Below are positions 43,318 through 50,879 of a stretch of 64,000 nucleotides of DNA, piece by piece (position 1 is the first letter of the stretch; the number at the start of each line of letters is the position of its first letter). This DNA is from Nostoc sp. KVJ20 (lineage in GTDB: Bacteria > Cyanobacteriota > Cyanobacteriia > Cyanobacteriales > Nostocaceae). Below the pieces are notes generated by a model. That model was not told where the DNA came from and did not search any database. It worked only from the letters and a program-made list of their open reading frames with translations. Position numbers and translations under genes: made by a program. The stretch lies in NCBI RefSeq assembly GCF_001712795.1, contig NZ_KV757652.1, forward strand, positions 1-64,000, written 5' to 3'.

Positions 43318-43932
43318 ATGGTACGCATTAAATCTGACGAAGTTGATCGCGATAATTCCGTTGATAAAGTGGAGCAAATTCTGCAAGGGGCAATGCAAGA
43401 GTTTCTCCAAAATGGTTATGCTGGTACAAGTATGGATCGAGTAGCAGTAGCAGCAGGTGTTTCTAAAGCGACAGTCTACAGCCACTTTCAAGATAAAGAA
43501 GGACTTTTTAAAGTACTGTTAGAGCAACTGGCGAGCAAAAAGAATAACTCCATTTTTGGCACAGAACCGATTGCCGGAGAACCAGCAGCCGTACTGCATC
43601 ACATAGGAACCAAAGCATTAGATTTGATGAATAGCGACCAAGAACATACTGCATTTATGCGAGTATTAATAGGGGAATCTGGTCGTTTTCCTGAGTTAGC
43701 TCAAATATGTGTTCGGGCGATGATTAAGCCAGTGGCGGAAACTCTCACTCAATACTTGGCTGCTCCTGAGCTAAATATACCTGACCCAGAGGCAACAGCA
43801 AGAATTCTCTTAGGAGCGTTAGTGCATTTTCATATTACTCAGGATGTGATGCATGGGAGAGACATTATACCAATGGAAAGTGATCGCTTGATTGATGCCT
43901 TGACACACTTAATCACTAAACGCGCCGATTGA
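43318..43932 (+). CDS. TetR/AcrR-family repressor
   Basis: 204 residues. Residues about 12-60 form a TetR DNA-binding domain: VEQILQGAMQEFLQNGYAGTSMDRVAVAAGVSKATVYSHFQDKEGLFKVLL. The C-terminal ligand domain is helical (ALDLMNSDQEHTAFMRVLIGESGRFPELAQIC). It faces away from the devBCA cassette 2 with a palindrome between them, the classical layout of an efflux pump regulated by its own repressor. The ligand is unknown. It is preceded by a GAGAGGAAGA ribosome-binding region. Confidence 0.87.
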   Translation: MVRIKSDEVDRDNSVDKVEQILQGAMQEFLQNGYAGTSMDRVAVAAGVSKATVYSHFQDKEGLFKVLLEQLASKKNNSIFGTEPIAGEPAAVLHHIGTKALDLMNSDQEHTAFMRVLIGESGRFPELAQICVRAMIKPVAETLTQYLAAPELNIPDPEATARILLGALVHFHITQDVMHGRDIIPMESDRLIDALTHLITKRAD

Positions 43933-44030
43933 TTGGTTAGATCCCGGCGCGTGGCGCTTGTTTGGTCAGAAGGTCAACCCAATTCGCAATTGTAAATTCG
44001 CAATGGGCTAACGCCCCGCTTTGCTAACGC

Positions 44031-44070
44031 AACTAAATCAGTGGGAGCTTGTACCCACCACTGATTTAAG
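44031..44070. repeat. Palindrome AAATCAGTGG ... CCACTGATTT
   Basis: A hairpin with a 10-bp perfect stem lies at about 44035-44067, followed by the partial repeat GGTGGGGGCTTGTACCCA and then by GCGAATT heptads (44147-44182). It occupies the gap between the TetR gene and infC. No gene is present between 43933 and 44328. Confidence 0.5.
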
Positions 44071-44328
44071 ACCACTAACCTACGTATGGTGGGGGCTTGT
44101 ACCCACTTTTAGGCAATTAATCAATTCGTTTTTTCGCCCTAATCAAATTGCGAATTGCAAATTGCGAATTGCGAATTGTTTGGTAAATACCCCGACTATT
44201 ATGGACGGTCTTTAACTTAGCACTGAGCAATCTTCATTATTTTTTCTATAGAAGTTACAGTACTGTCTCCGGCTTTTTTGGTTTCTTCCAAGCTGCCACA
44301 AATACATCCTCCAGCGATCGCAAGATAA

Positions 44329-44820
44329 CTAGGCAGGAATAACTTGAACAATTAGTGCGCGTTTATCCAAGGACTGGATTTTACCTACTTGACTGAGATC
44401 ATTGGCAATTCGGTCTAGCAGTTCTCCTGCTTGGTCACGATATTGATGTTCTCGGCCTCGTAAACGGATGGCAAACTTGACTGAATCGCCTTTACTCAAC
44501 CACTGAACTGCTTTCTCAATACGTAAATTGTAATCAGCGACACCCACGTTTAGACCGAATCTAACTTCCTTTACCGTGGGTCTAGCACTCTGGCTCTGAC
44601 GTTTTTTCTTTTGATACTGAAGCTTCCCATAGTTGAGAATCTTCGCGATCGGAGCGTCTTTACCTTGGGAGACTACAACTAAGTCAAGCTCTAAGCTTTC
44701 GGCTAGCTGTAGCGCCTCATTGGTGTCAATCAGACCACGATTGTTATTCTCATGGTCAATCAAGAAGACACTAGGTGACTTGATTTGTGAATTAATCAGT
44801 TGCTTTTGGATTGCGATAAT
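44329..44820 (-). CDS. infC: Translation initiation factor IF-3 (divergent), AUU start
   Basis: 163 residues from an ATT codon at 44820. IF3 N-domain: KQLINSQIKSPSVFLIDHENNNRGLIDTNEALQLAESLELDLVVVS. Linker: KILNYGKLQYQKKKR. C-domain: KEVRFGLNVGVADYNLRIEKAVQWL, KFAIRLRGREHQY. No ATG or GTG is in frame; a TAG stop lies four codons upstream of the ATT, and AGGAG is six bases before it. A TTG at 44763 would delete part of the N-domain. AUU starts are known for infC, where they allow IF3 to repress its own synthesis. The domain sequences are unusual for standard cyanobacterial IF3, so it may be a second paralogue. Confidence 0.82.
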   Translation of the reverse strand: MIAIQKQLINSQIKSPSVFLIDHENNNRGLIDTNEALQLAESLELDLVVVSQGKDAPIAKILNYGKLQYQKKKRQSQSARPTVKEVRFGLNVGVADYNLRIEKAVQWLSKGDSVKFAIRLRGREHQYRDQAGELLDRIANDLSQVGKIQSLDKRALIVQVIPA

Positions 44821-44939
44821 GAATTTCTCCTATTTGTTCAATACTTTGCTTTACAAGCAGGTAATGCCAATTTAACACAACACTGAATCAGAGCAACTTT
44901 AACAACACAATAGACGGCAATCTGTTAAGATTAACTACT

Positions 44940-45057
44940 GCGGCACTCGCTCTCAGTCTTGGCGCTACTGCCCATCCAGCCTTTCAATAATTTTTTATTC
45001 GTCCGCCTAAGACTGACGCCATCATTGGCGACAGGCCGATGCTATTTTTGGAGTCTT
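44940..45057 (+). promoter_or_regulatory. Structured leader of the DEAD-box gene
   Basis: CAGTCTTGGCG (near 44955) can pair with CGCCTAAGACTG (near 45004). Just after it, CGCCA-TCAT-TGGCG (45015-45028) forms a compact hairpin, followed by GGCCGATGCTATTTTTGGAG, which includes the ribosome-binding GGAG. Long structured leaders are common for cyanobacterial RNA helicase genes that respond to cold or redox stress. The regulation itself is inference. Confidence 0.4.
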
Positions 45058-46398
45058 ATGTCTTTTTCTCATCTCGGCTTGTCCAATGAAATTATCCGTG
45101 CCGTTACCGAACGAGGATACACGGAACCCACCCCAATTCAGATGCAGGCGATTCCCGCTGTATTGTCGGGTAGCGATTTGTTAGCTGGGGCACAAACTGG
45201 CACTGGCAAGACCGCTAGTTTTACCCTACCGCTTTTGCATCGTTTGTCGTCCAACAAGAGCAAAGGTACGTCTAATGGATACCCACCAATTCGGGCGCTG
45301 ATTCTCACCCCGACTCGCGAACTCGCGGCACAAGTGGAAGAAAGCGTGCGCGAGTACGGCAAGTACTTAAATCTCAACTCGATGGTGATGTTTGGCGGAG
45401 TCGGTATTAATCTGCAAAAACAGCGTTTGAGGGGTCGAGTGGATATTCTGGTCGCTACTCCAGGGCGACTACTAGACCACGTACAGCAGGGGACGCTGAA
45501 CCTATCGCATATTGAGGTTTTGGTTCTGGATGAAGCAGATCGGATGCTGGACATGGGCTTTATTCATGATATCCGCCGCATCCTTTCACTTCTGCCCAAA
45601 CAGCGACAAAATTTGCTATTTTTCGCTACTTTCTCAGACAAAATTAAGGCATTAGCCGCCGGACTGCTCAATAACCCGAAGATGATTGAGGTAGCACGCC
45701 GCAACGTTACCGCTGAAACGATCGCCCAAAAAGTTTATCAGGTAGACCGTGACAAGAAACGTCAATTACTTGCTCACTTGATTCGGAGAGATAATTGGTA
45801 TCAAGTGCTAGTGTTCACTCGTACTAAATATGGTGCTGACCGTTTAGTGAAGCAGTTGGGTGAAGACCGGATTCAAGCATTGGCAATCCACGGTAACAAG
45901 AGTCAGCCTGTGCGTACCAATGCTCTGGCAAAGTTCAAGAATGGCACATTACAAGTATTGGTGGCGACGGACATTGCTGCTAGGGGTCTTGATATCAGCG
46001 AACTGCCCCATGTAGTTAACTTCGATTTGCCCAATGTACCAGAAGATTATGTTCATCGCATTGGGCGCACCGGTCGCGCTGGCGCATCAGGTGAAGCGGT
46101 ATCGCTGGTGTGCGTTGATGAACAGCATTTATTGACAGATATCGAAAAACTGATTGAACAGCGCTTGCCAAAGGAAGTAGTTGCTGGCTTTGCGCCCAAC
46201 CCCGATGCTAACCCCGAACCAATCCCAAATGTACGCCAACACAGAGGCAAGCCTGGAGGTGATAAGCGTCCGGCTCGTACTCCTAAACCGTTACCACAGA
46301 CATCAGCTAAACGTAAGGCAGCGCCGCCCGCGACAAATGGTGATAAGCCTGGTGCTCGTTCCTCCGCATCGCGCCGTTCTGCGAAACGCGATCGCTGA
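45058..46398 (+). CDS. DEAD-box RNA helicase (RhlE-like)
   Basis: 446 residues from the ATG giving MSFSHLGLS, which follows TTGGAG. The upstream in-frame extension to 44959 is leader. Q motif (GYTEPTPIQMQAIP), motif I AQTGTGKT, PTRELAAQ, motif II DEAD (VLVLDEADRML), motif III as FAT in LLFFATFSDK where SAT is usual, and HRIGRTGRAG at the end of the second RecA domain. A basic, low-complexity tail (about 70 residues: PNVRQHRGKPGGDKRPARTPKPL ...) probably binds RNA. It unwinds RNA in ribosome maturation or mRNA turnover. A likely terminator lies at 46447-46464. Confidence 0.92.
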   Translation: MSFSHLGLSNEIIRAVTERGYTEPTPIQMQAIPAVLSGSDLLAGAQTGTGKTASFTLPLLHRLSSNKSKGTSNGYPPIRALILTPTRELAAQVEESVREYGKYLNLNSMVMFGGVGINLQKQRLRGRVDILVATPGRLLDHVQQGTLNLSHIEVLVLDEADRMLDMGFIHDIRRILSLLPKQRQNLLFFATFSDKIKALAAGLLNNPKMIEVARRNVTAETIAQKVYQVDRDKKRQLLAHLIRRDNWYQVLVFTRTKYGADRLVKQLGEDRIQALAIHGNKSQPVRTNALAKFKNGTLQVLVATDIAARGLDISELPHVVNFDLPNVPEDYVHRIGRTGRAGASGEAVSLVCVDEQHLLTDIEKLIEQRLPKEVVAGFAPNPDANPEPIPNVRQHRGKPGGDKRPARTPKPLPQTSAKRKAAPPATNGDKPGARSSASRRSAKRDR

Positions 46399-46446
46399 TC
46401 TTCGTTCTTAACCCTCTTTTGTCAGTTTGGGATAACCCAATCGCTG

Positions 46447-46470
46447 AAAGCCTTTCGGGGCTTTATTTTC
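46447..46470 (+). terminator. Intrinsic terminator after the helicase gene
   Basis: AAAGCC (46447-46452) and GGCTTT (46459-46464) flank a TTTCGG loop, followed by ATTTTCC. Short stem, right position about 50 bp past the stop codon. Confidence 0.5.
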
Positions 46471-46613
46471 CACTTTAAAGCTAGAAATTTTAGTTAGTGT
46501 TAGAAAATAAAAGCTCAAAGCTTGATTAAATCAAAATTTCAGAATCTCGCTGAGATTATTGTTTTTCGAGAGTGACAAAACAGGGTTAAGGATTACTCTT
46601 TCAACAACGCCCC

Positions 46614-47219
46614 ATGCTCAATTACAAAATTCCCAAAAAATGGTTAATTTGGGTTACAGTGACTTTGATATCTGCCTTGTTGCTGGCGATCGCATCTTCT
46701 GCCTCAAGTATTTACTTATATGGCAACAGTACTAATAATATCAAGGCAGATGCAGCAATTGTTTTAGGAGCGGCAGTTTGGGGACAAGAACCATCTCCTG
46801 TTTTCAGAGAGCGAATCAAGCACGCCATTAACTTATATAAAAATGGATCTGTTAAAACGATCATTTTTACTGGTGGAGTGGGCGAAAGTAATGAACTAGC
46901 TGAAGCTATAGTTGGAAAAAATTATGCAATCGCGCAACAGGTAAAAGCTGCTGACATTTTCACTGAAACTGAATCTCGCACAACTCACCAGAACCTCAAA
47001 AATGCTTTGGAAGTAGCGAATACTCACCAATTAACCAAGTTTCTTATTGTTAGCGATCCATTGCATATGAAGCGAGCCGTATTGATGGCACGAGGCTTAG
47101 GAATGGATGCACATTCGTCTCCCACACCGACTACCCGCTATCGCAGTTTTCAGAGTCAGATAGAGTTTTTAAGCCGAGAAACTTATTTTTACTTTGTCTA
47201 CTTAGTGTTTAAAATCTAG
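46614..47219 (+). CDS. DUF218 (YdcF/SanA-like) membrane protein
   Basis: 201 residues. One N-terminal transmembrane segment (WLIWVTVTLISALLLAIASSAS), then a DUF218 domain: DAAIVLGAAVWGQEPSPVFRERIKHAINLY, TIIFTGGVGESNELAEA, TESRTTHQNLKNA, FLIVSDPLHMKRAVLMARGLG. The SanA/YdcF group is linked to envelope permeability and, in some bacteria, to vancomycin sensitivity; the reaction is unknown. It is convergent with dnaG. Confidence 0.85.
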   Translation: MLNYKIPKKWLIWVTVTLISALLLAIASSASSIYLYGNSTNNIKADAAIVLGAAVWGQEPSPVFRERIKHAINLYKNGSVKTIIFTGGVGESNELAEAIVGKNYAIAQQVKAADIFTETESRTTHQNLKNALEVANTHQLTKFLIVSDPLHMKRAVLMARGLGMDAHSSPTPTTRYRSFQSQIEFLSRETYFYFVYLVFKI

Positions 47220-47276
47220 CTATAAGTTATTACTCAGTAGCCTTAAAGCAAGAACTTTTGACTGCGGAAACCGAAA

Positions 47277-49262
47277 CTACAACAAGTCTGTGATCGAAAA
47301 TAACCGTTGTCGGTCTATTTGCTGAAGCTTGATTTTTTCAGCGTAGAAAGCCTGATAATACGATTGATAGCGCTCTGGTTCAGCTTCGGGATCGGTTTGC
47401 TGCCATAATTCCAAAAAGTGGCGATAACGTTTTTCAAGCATCACCAAATCCATGCAAGCGATCGCAGCTTGAACCACTTGCGGAGTCCGAAGTATTTCTT
47501 TTTGGTTTTTTTCATCCACATGAAATAAATGGGAAATTAACTCCATCTCGCTGCCAAATTCTAAGAATCGGTCTTGCAGGCGGGAAATTAAATCTGGTAG
47601 AGACGCAAAATTTCTCGTTTCTCCATCACCCGATGAAATTTCTAAAATCTGTTGCCATAAAAATCGGTGGTGGGAAAGACTAAATTGCAAATCTCGCTCC
47701 TCTAGTTCGGCAATAATCGCTTGACGCTGTTCAGGACAATGTAAGTAGATTCGCAATAACAAGGCTTCTGCGTGTTCTAAAAGGCTGCGTTCTGTGGGGA
47801 GTGGGGAAGGTGGGGCCCCCTCTGGGGATAAGGGGTAATGGGGAGTGGGGAATAGGGATTTGCTACTTCCCCATGCTTTCTTCGCTGACACAGGCTTAGA
47901 GTATGTAGCCGCAGCCGGAGCAATTTGAGTTAGCAGATTTTCGACTCGTAGGGGTATAAGTCTGGTATCTCCCAAACTGAGTATTTCTGCACAGTAGGAA
48001 ACGTAATAGTTGCGTGTATCGCTGTTAGCTATATTTTTAAGTAATTTGACTAATTGCTGAGTTACTTGCTGAAAATCAGTAGCTTGTTTTAAGTTGCGGT
48101 CTTGAATAATTTGCTGAATCTGCCAGTCTAGCCAAAGTGGCGCATTTGTTAGCAGTTCTCCATAATCTTCTGGGGTGTGACTATGCAAATATTCATCAGC
48201 ATCTTTACCATCGGGTAAATTGAGAATTTTTAGCTGAACTTCGCCTTTGTATGCTAATTCAGCAATTTCACCGATCGCCCGTTCTGCGGCATTAGTTCCG
48301 GCTTTATCAGCATCAAAGTTGAGTACTAATTGTTTTGATTCGGTGTAGCGTAATATTAACCGGACTTGTTCTAAGCTTAAAGCTGTACCGAGTGAGGCGA
48401 CGGCATTATTAATACCGGCAGCGTGGAGAGCGATCGCATCAAAATATCCCTCCACCACCACCGCTTGATCAAGTTGGGAAATCCCACCTTTGGCTTGATC
48501 GAGGGCAAATAAGGTTTTACCTTTACTAAAAAGTTCGGTTTCTGGGGAATTGAGATATTTAGGTTGTTCATCCGTGAGAGTTCTCCCACCAAAGGCAATC
48601 ACACGCCCTTGAACATCACGAATGGGAATCATGAGGCGATCGCGAAATACATCATAATAACCACCGCCTTCCTTGCGTGGCTTAATCAATCCCGCTTTTT
48701 CTAATATTTGCGCTGGGTAATGTTTGTCTTCCACTAGATAGCGATGAAGGGTTTCCCAACCTGCGGGGGCGTAACCTAAACCAAATTGCTGTATAGTTTC
48801 TTCTTTGAGTTGGCGGTTAGATTGTAAATATTTAAGTGCCTTTTGCCCTTGTGATTGTCTGAGTGCGTGTTGATAAAACTGTGCGGACGAAGCCAGAACT
48901 TCATACAACTGCTCACGCAAAGATAGCTGACGCTGTAATTCTTGGCGTTGTTCGGGTTCGAGAGTTTGCACAGGGACTTGGTAACGCCGTGCTAAATCCA
49001 GCACCACGTCAGCAAAAGAACGCTTTCCCAACTCCATCACAAACTTAATGGCATTTCCCCCAGCTTGACAGCCGAAGCAATAATACATTTGCTTGGTCTG
49101 ACTGACAGTGAAACTGGGAGATTTCTCATCGTGGAAAGGGCACAAACCGACAAAATCTTTTCCACGTTTGCGTAAAACTACGTATTCCGAGACGACATCT
49201 ACAATATCAGCCCGTAATTTCACTTCCTCAATTGTGTCTGGGTGCAAGCGGGGGATTTGCAT
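47277..49262 (-). CDS. dnaG: DNA primase
   Basis: Makes RNA primers for replication. 661 residues from the ATG giving MQIPRLHPDTIEEVK; six further codons upstream lie in repeat DNA. The N-terminal zinc-binding domain is C-P-F-H ... YYCFGCQAGGN. The core has QFGLGYAPAGW, FRDRLMIPIRDVQGRVIAFGGR, and the TOPRIM motif VVVEGYFDAIAL with the NFDADKAG acidic motif. The C-terminal helicase-interaction domain starts after a linker at about residues 440-475 (SLFPTPHYPLSPEGAPPSPLP). That linker is encoded by a heptad-type intergenic repeat (see 47795-47875), which explains its odd composition. Confidence 0.95.
   Translation of the reverse strand: MQIPRLHPDTIEEVKLRADIVDVVSEYVVLRKRGKDFVGLCPFHDEKSPSFTVSQTKQMYYCFGCQAGGNAIKFVMELGKRSFADVVLDLARRYQVPVQTLEPEQRQELQRQLSLREQLYEVLASSAQFYQHALRQSQGQKALKYLQSNRQLKEETIQQFGLGYAPAGWETLHRYLVEDKHYPAQILEKAGLIKPRKEGGGYYDVFRDRLMIPIRDVQGRVIAFGGRTLTDEQPKYLNSPETELFSKGKTLFALDQAKGGISQLDQAVVVEGYFDAIALHAAGINNAVASLGTALSLEQVRLILRYTESKQLVLNFDADKAGTNAAERAIGEIAELAYKGEVQLKILNLPDGKDADEYLHSHTPEDYGELLTNAPLWLDWQIQQIIQDRNLKQATDFQQVTQQLVKLLKNIANSDTRNYYVSYCAEILSLGDTRLIPLRVENLLTQIAPAAATYSKPVSAKKAWGSSKSLFPTPHYPLSPEGAPPSPLPTERSLLEHAEALLLRIYLHCPEQRQAIIAELEERDLQFSLSHHRFLWQQILEISSGDGETRNFASLPDLISRLQDRFLEFGSEMELISHLFHVDEKNQKEILRTPQVVQAAIACMDLVMLEKRYRHFLELWQQTDPEAEPERYQSYYQAFYAEKIKLQQIDRQRLFSITDLL
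47795..47875. repeat. Heptad repeat inside the dnaG coding region
   Basis: GGGGAGT/GGGGAAT/GGGGATA units of the same family as the intergenic heptads interrupt dnaG and stay in frame. They encode the proline-rich linker before the C-terminal domain. The two halves, GGGGCCCCCTCTGGGG and neighbours, can also pair. Confidence 0.7.
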
Positions 49263-49427
49263 GGCTTTGTCATTAGTCATTGGTCATTGGTCATTGGTCA
49301 TGAACTTTGGAGAAATACCAAAGGACAAATGACTTTAGACTTCTGATAGCTATTATATTCTTGTTGCTAGACCAAAAATGATTTGTAGAATTGCTTACAC
49401 TAAAATCTATCAGAGGAAATACTGAAA

Positions 49428-50780
49428 ATGGGACGTATTTTTATATCAGCGGCTCATGGAGGCAAAGAAGCGGGAGGAATCGATCCAGGTGCGATCGCAG
49501 GTGGTACAACTGAAGCGAAAGAAATGATTTTGCTGCGGGATTTGATTGTCACGGAACTGAGGGCGCGGAGTTTGGAAATTTTGGCGGTTCCTGATGACTT
49601 GAGCGCCGCCCAAACTATCACCTGGATCAATTCTCGTGGCCGCCGGGGTGATGTCGCCCTAGAAATTGAATCTGACGCAGCTAGCAGCCCTTCTGTGCGG
49701 GGGGCTAGCGTCTTTTATATTGCTAATAATAGCGATCGCAAAAGCAATGCTGAACAGTTACTAGTGGGGTTATTACGCCGTGTACCGCAATTACCGAATC
49801 GGGGAGTCAAGGCAGATACAAATAGCGGCTTGGGTAGTTTAGCATTCTGTCGCCAGACAACCCTTCCAGCTTTGGTGATGCAAGTGGGGTTTCTCAGCAA
49901 TCCAGAGGATCGGGCTTTGCTGCAAACTCGTCGCCGCGATTTTGCTTTAGGAATTGCCGATGGATTAGTCACTTGGAGTCGTGTAATTGACCCGACTCCT
50001 GGAACTCCAGCCGATGCAAATTATCCGCCGATTAATATCAATATTAATGGGCAAAATTACTCGGAGCAAGGAGTTTTAGTTAATGGTAATGCTTACATCC
50101 CCATTGATTTAGTAGACCGCCTACGGATTGACCTTTCAAAAGCAGCTAATGTCAATCGAATTACCTATCGCAAAGTAGTTTATGTTAAAGCGATTGAACT
50201 GCGAGATTTTAATGTTGCAGTTAGTTGGGATGCCGCAACACGTACTGTTAGCTTGCGATCAAATTTAATAGTTTGCTCCGGTCAATTTGACCGGGTAATG
50301 TCAAACGGGAATACTTCAGAAGTACAGTTACAATTATTTCTGAGAAACAATAATGAAAATGCTTTAGTAAAATTTCCTGACATCCCAAAACTTTATCGGG
50401 AAGAAGCAGGGATAGAGGGAGTTAATTATGATATTGCCTTTTGCCAAATGTGTGTAGAAACTGGATTTTTACGGTTTGGTAGCGATATTAGACCTGAGCA
50501 AAATAACTTTGCAGGCTTAGGTGCAATTGGTGGTGGCTCGGAGGCTGCATCTTTTGCAAGTGCCAGAATTGGAGTCAGGGCGCACATCCAACATTTGAAA
50601 GCTTACGCCAGTTTAGAACCTTTGGTACAGGAAGTAGTAGATCCTAGGTTTCGCTTTGTCACACGCGGGATTGCGCCATTAATTGATCAGCTATCAGGGC
50701 GCTGGTCAGCAGATTTGGATTATGGTGCAAGGATTTCAGCAATGGTCAAACGATTATATGAATCAGCAGGACTTCTGTGA
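49428..50780 (+). CDS. Cell-wall hydrolase: degenerate amidase_3 plus glucosaminidase-like domain
   Basis: 450 residues. Residues 1-185 have an amidase_3 fold (IFISAAHGGKEAGGIDPGAIAGG, ILLRDLIVTELR, PALVMQVGFLSNPED). The first zinc ligands H10 and E29 are in place. The third (normally His of SIHAN) reads EIESD with Glu 81, and the catalytic Glu of LVEVGFLSN is Gln 152. The domain is therefore unlikely to be an active amidase. A beta-rich middle (about 205-285, VLVNGNAYIPIDLVDRL) resembles copper-amine-oxidase-N-like binding domains. The C-terminal part (FCQMCVETGFLRFG, E344; NNFAGLGAIGGG) is a glucosaminidase-type lysozyme fold. No signal peptide is visible. Confidence 0.75.
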   Translation: MGRIFISAAHGGKEAGGIDPGAIAGGTTEAKEMILLRDLIVTELRARSLEILAVPDDLSAAQTITWINSRGRRGDVALEIESDAASSPSVRGASVFYIANNSDRKSNAEQLLVGLLRRVPQLPNRGVKADTNSGLGSLAFCRQTTLPALVMQVGFLSNPEDRALLQTRRRDFALGIADGLVTWSRVIDPTPGTPADANYPPINININGQNYSEQGVLVNGNAYIPIDLVDRLRIDLSKAANVNRITYRKVVYVKAIELRDFNVAVSWDAATRTVSLRSNLIVCSGQFDRVMSNGNTSEVQLQLFLRNNNENALVKFPDIPKLYREEAGIEGVNYDIAFCQMCVETGFLRFGSDIRPEQNNFAGLGAIGGGSEAASFASARIGVRAHIQHLKAYASLEPLVQEVVDPRFRFVTRGIAPLIDQLSGRWSADLDYGARISAMVKRLYESAGLL

Positions 50781-50879
50781 GTCTAAGGTTCTGCATGATG
50801 CGATCGCAAACTTGGTCTGCTTCAGCATCAAGATGCCGTAAAGTTGTTGTAAACTTGATAGCAATTAAGAAGACAGACC

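Noticed and set aside
44021..44215. Open frame of 64 codons after the TetR gene
   Set aside because: Falls on palindromic and heptad repeats.
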